A stretch of DNA of 64,000 nt, taken from positions 186,001-250,000 of the forward strand of contig NZ_JAGKJI010000002.1 in assembly GCF_020329485.1 (NCBI RefSeq), read 5' to 3'. A model generated the notes under the pieces. It was not told the DNA's origin and ran no database searches. It worked only from the letters and a program-made list of their open reading frames with translations. Origin of the DNA: Bradyrhizobium cenepequi. Lineage in GTDB: Bacteria; Pseudomonadota; Alphaproteobacteria; Rhizobiales; Xanthobacteraceae. Position numbers and translations under genes: made by a program. The stretch's first letter is position 1. Every line of letters starts with the position of its first letter. Below are positions 49,536-59,773 of the stretch, piece after piece.

Positions 49536-49690
49536 ACCTCTCCCGCTTGCGGGAGAGGTCGGCGCACCCGGATCGGCGCTTCGCGCCGTCCGAGTACAGG
49601 CTCCGCGCCGGGTGAGGGCTCTTTCCACACGAAGAGTCCTGCCGTGGAAAGAGCTCTCACCCTAGCCCTCTCCCGCAAGCGGGAGAGGGG
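49536..49690. repeat. Palindromic repeat, family B
   Basis: ACCTCTCCCGCTTGCGGGAG to CTCTCCCGCAAGCGGGAGAG with GGGTGAGGGC/CTCTCACCCT inside, directly after ppdK and before its terminator. Confidence 0.88.
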
Positions 49691-49743
49691 GTGCAGTGTC
49701 GAGCGCGGACGCACTTCAATCTCGTCGCTTCATGAGCTGGCAA

Positions 49744-49778
49744 GAAATGGCCGGGATTTTCCCGGCCATTTCTTTTTT
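49744..49778 (+). terminator. Rho-independent terminator after ppdK
   Basis: Perfect 12-base stem GAAATGGCCGGG / CCCGGCCATTTC with loop ATTTT, then six T. A very strong intrinsic terminator, about 250 bases after the ppdK stop with repeat B between. From it to 50008 I see nothing else but the leader of the kinase gene. Confidence 0.9.
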
Positions 49779-50008
49779 CTCGCAACGTGCAACGGACGGT
49801 CCCGCAGCGCGCGGACAAGGAAAGATGCGTTACAGCCGTAACTCAACTTTCCGCGAGATGAAATCCAACTGTAACCCGCGCTCACAATCCTCTGCCAGTA
49901 AAGTGAGGTTGGCATGGCGTGCTTCAAGTTGTTTTTGCGTCTTCAATTGGGATCAGCGCGGCGTCGGTGCTATGGCGGGCGAGCGTCAGGATCGGGGCCT
50001 GATGGGAA

Positions 50009-52570
50009 GTGACGCTTCTATCACGGCTGCTTGTGCTGGTGGCTGTCGCCCTGCTGCCGGCAATAGCGATCCAAGCATATAATGAATTCGACCTGCGTCG
50101 CGCCCGTCAGATCGAGGTGCAGAACCAGGCGCTCAATCTGGCCGAACTTGCCGCCGCGGAGCAACAGCAGATCGTTCAGGGAATTCATCAGGTCCTGATC
50201 ACGCTGTCGGAGTTGCCGTCGATCAAGGCAAAGGACAGCGAGTCATGCAACGCCTATATGGGTGCGATAAAGCAGCGATTCCCGGCCTTCCTCACCATCG
50301 TCGTCACCGATATGAACGGCGTCACCTTCTGCACCCCCGACAACAATCGCAAGCCGGTCGATGTCTCGAGAAGGGCCTACTTCGCCAACCTGCGGAAAAC
50401 CGGCGCATTCTCCGTCGGCGAATTCTCGCTTGGCCTGTCATCCGGTCGAAAGGCCATTCAGTTTGCATTGCCGTTCTACGAACAGGACGGACAGATGGGC
50501 GGCGCCATCATCGCGACCCTCAGCCTGGATTGGCTCGCCGACTACATTGCGCGAAAGGGCGCTCCAGCGGGAGCTGCGCTTGGAATCATGGACCGCAACG
50601 GCAGATATCTTGCCCGCTATCCCGACAACGCACGCTTTGTCGGGCGGACCCTGAACGAGGGGCATGATCCACACGTTGAGAAATCGGGCGCGGTCGACGC
50701 CATGGATATCGACGGCGTGGAGCGGATCGTCGGCTATGCGGCCCTGCCGGACAACTCCGGAGGCCTTCTGATCAGCTTTGGCCTGGACAAGAACCGGGCA
50801 TTCACCGCGATCCAACACGGCACGCAGCGAGGTATCTTCCTGATCATCCTGAGCACTGCGCTGGTGCTGATCCTGACATCGTTGGGTGCTCGGCGATTCA
50901 TCCGTCGTCCGCTTGGGCAATTGGTCGACGCCGCCAATCAATGGCGGCTCGGCGATTTTACCCGGCGGGTGGACATCCCCGGCACTTCCGAGATCGCGCG
51001 GGTCGCCGATGCATTCAACACCATGGCCGATGCGCTGGAACAGCGCGAGCACGAACTGTCCGACGCGAGGAAGAAAGCGGAAGAGGCCGCGGCCCGAATC
51101 ACGATGATCTTCGAGAGCACCACCGACAGCGTGCTGATCGTCGATCGGGACTGGCGCCTCACCTATCTCAACGGGCCGGCCTGGTCAGACATTGCGGAAG
51201 GCAAGGATGTCAGGGGCATGACGTTGTCGGAGGCGTTTCCAGACGCTGATGACCTCGATACCACCAACCAGGTCCTCGAGGTGATGTCAAAGCAGAAGCC
51301 GGCATTCCTCGAAGTGTTCTGCGCACGTCGACAGGTCTGGTACGCCGTCAATGCGTTTCCCTCCAGTCAGGGGCTTGCGATCTTTCTCCGCGACATCACC
51401 GATCACAAGCATGCGGTGGAGGCGCGCCGGCTGATCGAGGAGCAATTCCACCAGAGCCAGAAGATGGAGTCGGTCGGCCAGCTCACCGGCGGCATCGCGC
51501 ACGACTTCAATAATCTGCTCACGGTGGTCTCGGGCAGCCTGGATCTCATCGAGGATGCCGCCGACCTCTCGAAGATCCGGCAGTATGCCGCGGCGGCGCG
51601 GCGCGCCACCCGGCGAGGGGAGAAGCTGACGTCGCAGCTTCTCGCCTTCTCGCGGCGGCAGATACTGAATCCCAAGCTGGTCAACGCGAACCAGCTCATT
51701 TGCGAATTCCAGGGACTGATCCAGCAAGCGGTCGGGGGAGGATGCGAGGTCAGGCTGCGGACCGACGAGAAATTGTGGTTGTGCCACGTCGATCCCTCTC
51801 TGCTGGAGACCGCTCTCCTCAACCTTGCGATCAATGGGCGCGATGCGATGCCGGACGGCGGCGTGCTTGAGATCGAGACGCAGAATGTCGAACTGGAGCA
51901 GGGCGCCGTGGCCGAGTGTTTGGCTGGATCGTATGTAAGGCTGGCGGTTACGGATTCCGGTTGCGGGATGTCGCCCGAAGTGCGGGACAGGATCTTCGAG
52001 CCGTTCTTCACGACCAAGGAGGTCGGCAAGGGGACCGGGCTCGGGCTGAGCATGGTCTACGGCTTCGTTCGACAGTCCGGCGGGCGCGTCACTGTCGAAA
52101 GCACGCCGGGAGCGGGGACTACGGTCGCGCTCTATCTGCCCAAGGCCGACAAGGCGCCCGATGCGCCGGTGCAGGAACGGAAGGCGCGAGCCATAACGGG
52201 AGGTTCGGAGCGGATCCTCGTCGTCGACGACAATGAAGATCTGCTCGAGGTCACCGCGGCGATGTTGAGCTCGTTCGGCTACGAAATTGTCTGCGCCCGC
52301 AACGGCCTGGAGGCCCTGAACATGTTGAGGAGCGGCGAGCACTTCGCGCTCCTGTTCAGCGACATCGTGATGCCGAGCGGCATGAACGGCATCGAGCTCG
52401 CGCGCGAAGCCAGGCGGCTATCCAAGGACATCAAGATCCTGCTCACCTCCGGCTATGCGGGGGATGCATTAGAGCGACATCACGCCGTGGACGAGTTTCC
52501 GATCATTGAGAAGCCGTTCCATGTCGCCGACCTGGCTCGCCGCCTGCAGACACTCTTGCGCGAAACGTAG
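50009..52570 (+). CDS. Hybrid sensor histidine kinase/response regulator
   Basis: An 853-residue membrane hybrid kinase. It starts with a helix (about 3-22), an extracytoplasmic Cache-type sensor domain (about 35-275, with RAYFANLRKTGAFSVGEFSLGLSSGRKAIQFALP), a second helix (about 278-296), HAMP, a PAS domain (about 365-470), the phosphoacceptor helix GQLTGGIAHDFNNLLTVV (His near 498), an ATP-binding domain with GKGTGLGLSMVYGFV, and a receiver domain (about 735-850, with VVDDNEDLLEV and TSGY). The Cache domain suggests a small-molecule ligand. No separate response regulator adjoins it. The GTG start is uncertain by a few codons. Confidence 0.92.
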   Translation: MTLLSRLLVLVAVALLPAIAIQAYNEFDLRRARQIEVQNQALNLAELAAAEQQQIVQGIHQVLITLSELPSIKAKDSESCNAYMGAIKQRFPAFLTIVVTDMNGVTFCTPDNNRKPVDVSRRAYFANLRKTGAFSVGEFSLGLSSGRKAIQFALPFYEQDGQMGGAIIATLSLDWLADYIARKGAPAGAALGIMDRNGRYLARYPDNARFVGRTLNEGHDPHVEKSGAVDAMDIDGVERIVGYAALPDNSGGLLISFGLDKNRAFTAIQHGTQRGIFLIILSTALVLILTSLGARRFIRRPLGQLVDAANQWRLGDFTRRVDIPGTSEIARVADAFNTMADALEQREHELSDARKKAEEAAARITMIFESTTDSVLIVDRDWRLTYLNGPAWSDIAEGKDVRGMTLSEAFPDADDLDTTNQVLEVMSKQKPAFLEVFCARRQVWYAVNAFPSSQGLAIFLRDITDHKHAVEARRLIEEQFHQSQKMESVGQLTGGIAHDFNNLLTVVSGSLDLIEDAADLSKIRQYAAAARRATRRGEKLTSQLLAFSRRQILNPKLVNANQLICEFQGLIQQAVGGGCEVRLRTDEKLWLCHVDPSLLETALLNLAINGRDAMPDGGVLEIETQNVELEQGAVAECLAGSYVRLAVTDSGCGMSPEVRDRIFEPFFTTKEVGKGTGLGLSMVYGFVRQSGGRVTVESTPGAGTTVALYLPKADKAPDAPVQERKARAITGGSERILVVDDNEDLLEVTAAMLSSFGYEIVCARNGLEALNMLRSGEHFALLFSDIVMPSGMNGIELAREARRLSKDIKILLTSGYAGDALERHHAVDEFPIIEKPFHVADLARRLQTLLRET

Positions 52571-52800
52571 GATCGCGTCGCGCTTGCAAGAAATTCTTCA
52601 CCACGTTCGTTGACCTCACATTTACCACTTTCGTCCGCGAGGCATTTACCAAAGCATTCGATGCGTCGCGCAAAATCTCTGCGATTTCTTGCCTGTAGCG
52701 CGCAAGTCACGCCGATTAACCCCGCGGCAACCTAAATTCGATACCACCAAATTTGGTCGAATTGCACGGATGTACTGCATTCGGTCGGTGTAAGCGTTGC

Positions 52801-54264
52801 GTGAGCGTATCGATGTTAGTGTTGCGTAACCATCCGAAGGGCGCACGGTTTGCGCTCTTCGGACTCGGTCTTAGCATCTTCGCATTGATGCCGGCCGAGA
52901 TCGGATATCAGGACATCGCGTCACTGCTTGCCCGTCAGCCCGGCGTCGCCGAACGCTGGCAGAAGCGGATGTTCTCCGCCATGGGAACGATCCACGTCGC
53001 CGCCTACAGTTTCGGCCGACCGATTGGAACGTCCTCGCCGCAAGTTGCGACCTATCGGCTGGCGAGACTTGACAGCCAGGGCGGCGACCTCACCGGTTCC
53101 ATCATCCGCAATGCGATCATCGCGCCGCCGCCGCGCTATGTCGCCTCCGATTTTCCCAAGGTCGATCGCACGCTGAAGGGCGATCGTCTCCCCGTTGCGC
53201 CGCCGGTGCCCGCTGAAGCCGCACGCAGCGGGCCCGCGCCCGCAAGTGAAGATCCTTCGACCTCGAATTCTTCCGTGGAGGGCATGAAGACCGCCGTGCG
53301 CGCACCCGCCGACCATGTGCCGCTTGATCCCGAACTGCAGGACGCGCTGAACGCGCCGCCATTGCCGCAATATGCCCCGTCGCAACCGGCGTCCGATCAG
53401 TTCGACGACTACAAGAACGCGCAGCCCACCGCACCGGCGGCTGCGCCCGAGACGGCGCCACCGCCGCGCGATGTGTTCTCGTTCAAGACCTCGAGCCTGT
53501 TCTTCGGCTCCTCGCTCGGAACACCCGAGACCATGGAGCGCTGGCAGCCTGGCGAGGAGCCGACGATCGTCGTGCCCGATGCGTCGTCCGATCCGGACAT
53601 GAAGGCGATGGCATCACTGCCGGTCGATGCCGACGGGCCGGTGCGCGCCGGCGACGTGGGCGAGAGCATCGCGCCGAAGGGCGAGGTCAACGCCGACAAC
53701 CAGCACGCCAAGACGCCGGCCGAGCAGCTCGGCCTGTTCGACGAGAAGTCGCGCGCCAAATCGGAAAAGTGTCTTGCCGAAGCCGTCTATTTCGAAGCGA
53801 GAGGCGAGGCGGTGCGTGGCCAGATCGCGGTGGCGCAGGTGGTGTTGAACCGCGCCTTCTCCGGCAAATATCCGACTACGGTTTGTGGCGTGGTCTACCA
53901 GAACAAGTACCGCCACTTGGCCTGCCAGTTCACCTTCGCCTGCGACAACGTCCGCGATGTGATCCGCGAGCCTGATATGTGGGACCGCGCGCGGAAGATC
54001 GCCAAGGAGATGCTCGATGGCCGGCTCTGGCTGCCCGAGGTCGACAAGTCGACGCACTATCACGCCTATTGGGTGCGCCCGTCCTGGGTTAGCGAGATGA
54101 AGAAGATGTACAAGTTCGGCGTCCACACCTTCTATCGCCCGCGTGCCTGGGGCGATGGCAGCGACGCGCCGAGCTGGGGAAGCGCGGCCGAGACCGCGGA
54201 GATCTCGGCAGAGCTCGCCGACGCCGCGCAAAGCTCCGCTGAGCAGGCCAGCGCGAAGCGCTGA
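52801..54264 (+). CDS. SleB-type cell wall hydrolase
   Basis: A 487-residue protein with an N-terminal membrane segment (FALFGLGLSIFALMPAEIG), a long Pro/Ala-rich linker and a C-terminal hydrolase_2 (SleB/CwlJ) domain: CLAEAVYFEARGEAVRGQIAVAQVVLNR (about 340-367), with the catalytic Glu in EAVYFEARGE. Such domains cleave peptidoglycan cross-strand sugars and in rhizobia act in growth or separation. GTG at 52801 is chosen for a GGTGTAAG ribosome site; ATG at 52813 is an alternative. The linker holds DUF-like sequence of unknown role. Confidence 0.88.
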   Translation: MSVSMLVLRNHPKGARFALFGLGLSIFALMPAEIGYQDIASLLARQPGVAERWQKRMFSAMGTIHVAAYSFGRPIGTSSPQVATYRLARLDSQGGDLTGSIIRNAIIAPPPRYVASDFPKVDRTLKGDRLPVAPPVPAEAARSGPAPASEDPSTSNSSVEGMKTAVRAPADHVPLDPELQDALNAPPLPQYAPSQPASDQFDDYKNAQPTAPAAAPETAPPPRDVFSFKTSSLFFGSSLGTPETMERWQPGEEPTIVVPDASSDPDMKAMASLPVDADGPVRAGDVGESIAPKGEVNADNQHAKTPAEQLGLFDEKSRAKSEKCLAEAVYFEARGEAVRGQIAVAQVVLNRAFSGKYPTTVCGVVYQNKYRHLACQFTFACDNVRDVIREPDMWDRARKIAKEMLDGRLWLPEVDKSTHYHAYWVRPSWVSEMKKMYKFGVHTFYRPRAWGDGSDAPSWGSAAETAEISAELADAAQSSAEQASAKR

Positions 54265-54269
54265 GTCTC

Positions 54270-54390
54270 GTTGTCCCGCGAAGGCGGGGACCCCCAACCA
54301 CAGGCCGTTGTTTTTAAACGCGCTGGTCGACGGCCGCTTTCCCAAATTGCGCGATCCCGCGGTATGGGTCCCGGCCTGCGCCGCGACGAC
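54270..54390. repeat. Palindromic repeat, family A
   Basis: GTTGTCCCGCGAAGGCGGGGAC to GGGTCCCGGCCTGCGCCGCGACGAC, similar to 2063-2190 though more diverged. Confidence 0.7.
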
Positions 54391-54541
54391 GCAGCAAGGC
54401 ATCATCAATTCTGCAGGGCTGCCCTGCGCTGAAAATTTTTTCTCCGACCCTCTTGGGCCTTTCATGCAGATGCATTAATTCCCTGTAACCTTTCGCCTGG
54501 CCGGTTCCGGGCGCCATGTTTTCTAGCGGGGAAATTATTCG

Positions 54542-55792
54542 ATGGCTGTGACCACCGGCGACCTTCGGCCTTCCTCCGGCCTCGATAGCTGGCGCACGCC
54601 GCTGATCATCATCATCTGCGGCTGTGCGATCGCGCTGCTCAGCTTTGGGCCGCGCTCGGCGCTCGGCTTCTTTGTGCAGCCTATGAGCCGTGAATTCGCC
54701 TGGGGCCGCGACGTCTTCGGCCTCGCGCTGGCGCTGCAGAACCTGTTGTGGGGACTGGGCCAGCCGATCGCCGGAGCGATCGCCGACCGCTTCGGCATCA
54801 TGCGCGTGATGATCGTGGGCGCGCTGCTCTATGCCGCCGGCCTCTACATGATGCGCTATTCGGCAACGCCGCTGTCGCTCGACATCGGCGCCGGCGTGCT
54901 GATCGGCTTCGGCCTGTCCGGCTCCTCGTTCAACCTGGTGCTGTCGGCCTTCAGCAAGTTATTGCCGCCGGAGAAGCGCGGCCTCGCGCTCGGCGCCGGC
55001 ACTGCCGCGGGTTCATTCGGCCAGTTCCTGTTCGCGCCTTTCGGCGTGGCGATGATCGATAATTTCGGCTGGCAGGCCGCTCTGACCGCGTTCGCCTTGC
55101 TAATGCTGCTGATTGTGCCGTTGTCGCTTGCGATCGCAACGCCGCCGGCGGAGACGACGAACGCGCCGGCCGGCGACCAGCAGTCGTTCAAGACGGCGCT
55201 GGCGGAAGCGTTTGGCCATCGTTCCTATGTGCTGCTCGTACTCGGCTTCTTCACCTGCGGCTTCCAGCTTGCCTTCATCACCGTGCACCTGCCGGCTTAT
55301 CTCGTCGATCGCGGCATTCCGACCTCGACCGGCGGCTGGGTGATCGCGGCGATCGGCCTGTTCAACATCATGGGCTCGCTCGGCGTCGGCTGGCTGCAGA
55401 ACTTCTTCCCCAAGCGCTACATCCTGTCGGCGATCTACTTCACCCGGGCGCTGGCAATCATCGCCTTCATCTCCTTCCCGATCACGACGTTCTCCGCGGT
55501 CGCCTTTGGCGCGATCTCAGGCCTCACCTGGCTGTCGACGGTGCCGCCGACCTCGGCGCTGGTGGCGCTAATGTTCGGCACGCGCTGGTTTGCGACGCTC
55601 TACGGCTTCGCCTTCGTCAGCCATCAGGTCGGCGGGTTCCTCGGTGTCTGGCTCGGCGGCATCGTGTTCGAGCAGTTCGGTTCCTATACGCCGATCTGGT
55701 GGCTTTCGATCCTGTTCGGCGTGCTATCGGCGCTGATCAACCTGCCGATCGTGGAGGCTCCTGTGTCGCGCCCGGTTGCGCAGCCTGCCTGA
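54542..55792 (+). CDS. MFS transporter
   Basis: A 416-residue major facilitator with about 12 helices. Helix 1 follows an early polar stretch; the between-helix-2-and-3 motif is NLLWGLGQPIAGAIADRFGIMRVMIVGALL (about 62-92), the GxxxDRxG signature. A large central loop (about 205-225) splits the two halves. This form is close to OFA/monocarboxylate-type exporters. The substrate cannot be deduced. It is followed by a reductase gene on the same strand. Confidence 0.9.
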   Translation: MAVTTGDLRPSSGLDSWRTPLIIIICGCAIALLSFGPRSALGFFVQPMSREFAWGRDVFGLALALQNLLWGLGQPIAGAIADRFGIMRVMIVGALLYAAGLYMMRYSATPLSLDIGAGVLIGFGLSGSSFNLVLSAFSKLLPPEKRGLALGAGTAAGSFGQFLFAPFGVAMIDNFGWQAALTAFALLMLLIVPLSLAIATPPAETTNAPAGDQQSFKTALAEAFGHRSYVLLVLGFFTCGFQLAFITVHLPAYLVDRGIPTSTGGWVIAAIGLFNIMGSLGVGWLQNFFPKRYILSAIYFTRALAIIAFISFPITTFSAVAFGAISGLTWLSTVPPTSALVALMFGTRWFATLYGFAFVSHQVGGFLGVWLGGIVFEQFGSYTPIWWLSILFGVLSALINLPIVEAPVSRPVAQPA

Positions 55793-55840
55793 TGCGATAA
55801 ACACTCCTGTTAAGACTTAAGCGTTTCAGGGAGTGGCATC

Positions 55841-56827
55841 GTGGCGACGTTCAAGGCGATCAGGATCGACAAGGCGGACAAGGGTACGACCGCCGCGCTT
55901 ACGCAATTCGACGACGCGGAATTGATGGATGGTGACGTCACCGTCCGCGTCGAATGGTCGACATTGAACTACAAGGATGGCCTGGCGCTGACCGGCAAGG
56001 CGCCGGTGGTGCGGCGCTTTCCGATGATCGCCGGCATCGATTTCGCCGGCACCGTCGAGCAATCCTCGCATCCCGACTGGAAGGCCGGCGACAAGGTCGT
56101 CTGCAACGGTTGGGGCATGGGCGAGACCCATCTCGGCGCTTATGCCGAGAAGGCGCGGGTCGAGGGCGACTGGCTGGTGCGCCTGCCCGATGGGATCTCG
56201 GCGCGCGATGCGATGGCGATCGGCACCGCCGGCTATACCGCGATGCTCTCGGTGCTGGCGCTGGAGGACCACGGACTTACGCCCAAGAGCGGGCCGATCG
56301 TGGTCACGGGGGCTGCTGGTGGCGTCGGCTCGGTCGCGATCGCCGTGCTGTCGAAGCTCGGCTATCACGTGATCGCCTCCACCGGGCGGCAATCGGAGGC
56401 AGCCTACCTTAAGGGCCTCGGCGCCGCCGAGGTGATCGACCGCAGCGAGCTCACCGGCCCGGTCAAACCGCTTGCGAAGGAGCGCTGGGCCGGCGGCGTC
56501 GATAGCGTCGGCTCGACCACGCTCGCCAACATGCTCTCGATGACAAAGTATGGCGGCGCCGTCGCCGCATGCGGGCTTGCCGCCGGCATGGACCTGCCTT
56601 CGTCGGTCGCTCCGTTCATTTTGCGCGGAGTGTGCCTTATTGGCATCGATTCGGTGATGTGCCCGATCGAACGGCGCAAGCGCGCCTGGAGCCGCCTCGC
56701 CAGCGATTTGGACAAGGCAAAACTCGCTGATATCACTCACGAAATCAGCCTGGACGAGGTCTTCTCTTTTGGGCCGAAAATCCTCGCGGGCGAGGTCCGC
56801 GGCCGGATCGTGGTAAAAATAGTCTGA
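55841..56827 (+). CDS. AcuI/YhdH-type MDR oxidoreductase
   Basis: A 328-residue zinc-free medium-chain dehydrogenase/reductase, probably NADPH-dependent, of the YhdH/AcuI group. AcuI reduces acrylyl-CoA to propionyl-CoA. The nucleotide fold [31 protein letters not shown] lies near 155-185 and [32 protein letters not shown] near 44-75 is a strong group signature. A GGAG site lies 7 bases before the GTG start. The physiological substrate is inferred by homology. Confidence 0.92.
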   Translation: MATFKAIRIDKADKGTTAALTQFDDAELMDGDVTVRVEWSTLNYKDGLALTGKAPVVRRFPMIAGIDFAGTVEQSSHPDWKAGDKVVCNGWGMGETHLGAYAEKARVEGDWLVRLPDGISARDAMAIGTAGYTAMLSVLALEDHGLTPKSGPIVVTGAAGGVGSVAIAVLSKLGYHVIASTGRQSEAAYLKGLGAAEVIDRSELTGPVKPLAKERWAGGVDSVGSTTLANMLSMTKYGGAVAACGLAAGMDLPSSVAPFILRGVCLIGIDSVMCPIERRKRAWSRLASDLDKAKLADITHEISLDEVFSFGPKILAGEVRGRIVVKIV

Positions 56828-56931
56828 CGGCGTTCAGAATTTACCAACCAAGCTGCTCCAATGTTGCCTTGGTTGGTATGGTAAGCAGCGGGTAAAGGCG
56901 GGGTGCCCGCGCTGGGTAAGTGGAGTGGCTC

Positions 56932-57519
56932 ATGCTTGCGCGTCTGGTATTGGGGACGGTCATGGCCGGCGCGCTGGCCGCGCCTGCGCTGGCCGGATCG
57001 ATGAACGCTGAAGAGGCCAGGCGATTTGTCGCCGGCAAGGTGTTCGCCTTCACCTGCTTTGACGGTACCCGCGGCGCTGGCCGTATCCTCGACGACATGG
57101 GCGCCGCCGGCTCGATCCAGTTCGCAGGCTCCGGCCCGATTCGCCACGTCAGGCTGCCGGGCAACACCCTGCAGGTTCGCGGCCAGGCCGTCTGTGCCTC
57201 GCTGAAGGGCCTTCCGTTCGAGCCCTGCTTCAACCTCGACAAGCGCGACGATCGCTCGTTCCGCGGCTCGGTCTCGGGCATGGGCTTTGCCTATTGCGAC
57301 TTCCGCCATCAGGGCGTCAAGCAGATGCTGATGGCGCGCTCGGTGGCGCGGCCGCGCTCGCTGCGCGCCTCGGAAGCTACTCGCTCGGCCGACGCCTCCC
57401 GCACTGAAGTGTCTGCACGCGTCGAGACGCCGCCGGTCGAGCGTAACAAGCTCGAGGCGGTGAAGCCCGAACCGGCGCAACCGGAAGGCGCGTCGGAATT
57501 GCGTCGTTCGACCGACTAA
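56932..57519 (+). CDS. Exported cysteine-containing protein, unknown
   Basis: A 196-residue protein with a signal peptide (MLARLVLGTVMAGALAAPALA) and a mature domain of about 120 residues with four cysteines (FTCFDGT, AVCASLK, EPCFNL, YCDFRHQG), suggesting two disulfides. The C-terminal 60 residues are rich in Pro, Glu and Arg and look disordered. The SGPIRHVRLPGNTLQVRGQAVC section seems conserved. It is probably periplasmic. I do not recognise a named family. Confidence 0.7.
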   Translation: MLARLVLGTVMAGALAAPALAGSMNAEEARRFVAGKVFAFTCFDGTRGAGRILDDMGAAGSIQFAGSGPIRHVRLPGNTLQVRGQAVCASLKGLPFEPCFNLDKRDDRSFRGSVSGMGFAYCDFRHQGVKQMLMARSVARPRSLRASEATRSADASRTEVSARVETPPVERNKLEAVKPEPAQPEGASELRRSTD

Positions 57520-57669
57520 TCGAGATCGTCGGTCCTGCCGACTTCGTCTGATCGCAGCGGCAGCGAAGGTCCGTAGTGATACGGGCTCGCGAATTCATGG
57601 CTTGGTAGCGACCGGTCTCTTATCTAACGTGAGGGGACGGCCGGGGGCAGGCCAACAACTGAGTTCCAA

Positions 57670-57903
57670 ATGCCGCAATATTTCTTCAGGATCAGCCACG
57701 GTCGCTTCGCCGGCGCGTCCGATCAGGGATCGGAATTCGAAAGCCGTGAGGCCGCTTGGGCCGAGATGACCAAAGTCAGCGGCAACCTTCTCGGCAGCAT
57801 CGCGCGCAACCTCAAGCAGGACGCCGAGTGGCAGATGGAGCTGATCGACGAGAGCAAGAAGCCCGTGTTCAGAATTCGCCTGATCGCGGAGTCGGTCGAT
57901 TAG
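57670..57903 (+). CDS. DUF6894-type small protein
   Basis: A 77-residue protein with the pattern MPQYFFRISHGRF, FESREAAWAEM and a closing WQMELIDESKKPVFRIRLIAES, the DUF6894 family widespread in Bradyrhizobium. Family function is unknown, but it is a compact alpha/beta fold found in many copies. The last 35 bases overlap the end of the opposite-strand cyclase gene. The ATG is the only sensible start. Confidence 0.85.
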   Translation: MPQYFFRISHGRFAGASDQGSEFESREAAWAEMTKVSGNLLGSIARNLKQDAEWQMELIDESKKPVFRIRLIAESVD

Positions 57904-59770
57904 AGCGGTCGCGCGAATCGTTGCGCCATAGCCAGACCGAGAGCGGACGCGTGCGTCCGCGGATGCGCGTCTCATTCGGGCCGGTGAGCGTGCCGCTCTC
58001 GGTCAATGCGGATGCGGGGCCAGCCTGTCGCAATAGGTCGTCGCTGAGCGCGAGCGCCGCGCCATACTTGGCTGCAACCTCCATCAGACGGCTCGCCACG
58101 TTCACGGTGTCGCCGGTCGCTGTGATGTGCTGGTAGCTGCCGCCAAGCCGCGAGGCGACGATCGGGCCAAAATGCGCCCCCACCTTGAAGCCGATCCGTG
58201 GCGCCACCGTTGCCGGCAACGAATCGATCCATTGCGCGACATGGTTGCAAAGCGTGACCGCGCAGCGCGCGGCCCTGCGCGCATCGTCCTCGGTAGCTTC
58301 CGGCAGGCCGAACAGGATCATGGCGCCGTCGCCAAGGAAGCTCGTGATGATCCCGCTGTGCGACTCGACCTCGTCGTCGACGAGGGTGTGAAAATCCTTC
58401 AAGAGCGCCAGCCCTGCGTCGATATCGAGGGTTTCGCTCAATGCCGTGAAGCCCGAGAGGTCGATGAAGATAACCGCCGCATCCTGGTGCCGCGGCTCGA
58501 GCAGGAACGCCGGATTGCCGGTCAGCCATTGGTTAAGCGCCGGCGCTTGGAATTGCTGCAACAGCTCGCTTTTGACAGCGAAATATTGGGCCTGCCGGCG
58601 GTTCAGCCAAAGCTGGATCGAGCCGAACAGGATCGCGGGCGGCGCGGCGGCCGCAATCGGCAATGCTGCGCCGAGCCAGATGCCGCGCGAAAATGCGACG
58701 TAGTTCGTGACAGCCCAGACCGCCACCAGCGCGGCGATCGAGAGCAGGCCGGCCGCGCTGCGCCGCCACGCCAACAGGCCGACCACCGCAAGTGTCAGCG
58801 CCACTGCGAGGATCGCATCGGCCAGGCGTGTCGAACGATCGCGCAGGATGCCGTCGCCGGTCATCAGGTAATCGATCGCGGTCGCGACGATCTCGACGCC
58901 AGGCATCACAGGATCGAACGGTGTCGAAAACACGTCACCGCCGCCCGTCACGGTGGCGCCGATGACGACGATACGATCGTGGATGGCGGCTTGTGCGACG
59001 CTACCGTCCAGCACCAACGCGGCACTCACCGTCGGCACCGTGCCGCGCGGGCCGTAATAGGCGAGAGGCAGCACATGATCGATGTCGGTCGGGATGTTCC
59101 GCCCGGCGAGGCGCACGCCATCAGCCTCGATCACCGGATCATGGCCTACGGCCAATGCCGCGACGCGCAGCGGAAACGATAACTCGACCTTGTCGCTGGT
59201 GCGGACCAGCAAGGGAATGCCGCGCGGCGTACCGGATTTGTCGGTCGTCAGGTTGACCACGCCGACCGCCGCGTGTTCGGCGAAGGCGGGAAGCGGGCGC
59301 AGGAATCTCTCCGCCCGCGGCAGGCGCGCAAGCGGGCTCTTGTCATCCGCCTCCAGGATCTGGATCGCATCGGGAAACACCGCAGCGGCGGCGATGGCGG
59401 AGCGGCGCTTTGCGAGCGCTTGCGCCAGCGCAGCATCGCCGCCGTCCTTGCCCTGGTCCAGCAGCAAGAGGTCGACCGCGATTGCGCGCGGCTCATGGCG
59501 GGTAATCGTCTCGATGATCGCGGCGAGGTCGGCGCGCGGCAGCGGATAGCCGCCTTGCCTGGCGACGGCCTCATCGTCAATGGCAATGATGGTTACGACG
59601 TCGGGCGCCGCGCGTTCACCGCGCGCCAGCAGGCGCAGATCGGTCAGCACGCCTTCGGCACGATCGAGGAATTGAACGTCGCCGTTCCAGTAGCCTATTC
59701 CCAGCGCCGCCGCCCAGACGAGCGAGAGCAGAAGCGCGATTGAGGTTTGAGGGATCCGGCCGCTCACCAA
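57869..59770 (-). CDS. CHASE2-domain class III nucleotidyl cyclase
   Basis: A 633-residue sensor cyclase. An N-terminal helix, a CHASE2 sensor domain (about 30-310, with VVTIIAIDDEAVARQGGYPLPR), three further membrane helices (about 315-390) and a class III adenylate/guanylate cyclase domain (about 430-600). Metal-binding aspartates are in FIDLSGFTAL and FLGDGAMILFG, and the transition-state N-x3-R is in TVNVASRL. It converts ATP (or GTP) to the cyclic nucleotide. It lies just after the FecR-type gene on the same strand. It overlaps the opposite DUF6894 gene by 35 bases. Confidence 0.92.
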   Translation of the reverse strand: MVSGRIPQTSIALLLSLVWAAALGIGYWNGDVQFLDRAEGVLTDLRLLARGERAAPDVVTIIAIDDEAVARQGGYPLPRADLAAIIETITRHEPRAIAVDLLLLDQGKDGGDAALAQALAKRRSAIAAAAVFPDAIQILEADDKSPLARLPRAERFLRPLPAFAEHAAVGVVNLTTDKSGTPRGIPLLVRTSDKVELSFPLRVAALAVGHDPVIEADGVRLAGRNIPTDIDHVLPLAYYGPRGTVPTVSAALVLDGSVAQAAIHDRIVVIGATVTGGGDVFSTPFDPVMPGVEIVATAIDYLMTGDGILRDRSTRLADAILAVALTLAVVGLLAWRRSAAGLLSIAALVAVWAVTNYVAFSRGIWLGAALPIAAAAPPAILFGSIQLWLNRRQAQYFAVKSELLQQFQAPALNQWLTGNPAFLLEPRHQDAAVIFIDLSGFTALSETLDIDAGLALLKDFHTLVDDEVESHSGIITSFLGDGAMILFGLPEATEDDARRAARCAVTLCNHVAQWIDSLPATVAPRIGFKVGAHFGPIVASRLGGSYQHITATGDTVNVASRLMEVAAKYGAALALSDDLLRQAGPASALTESGTLTGPNETRIRGRTRPLSVWLWRNDSRDRSNRPTPRSGEF

Positions 59771-59773
59771 GGA

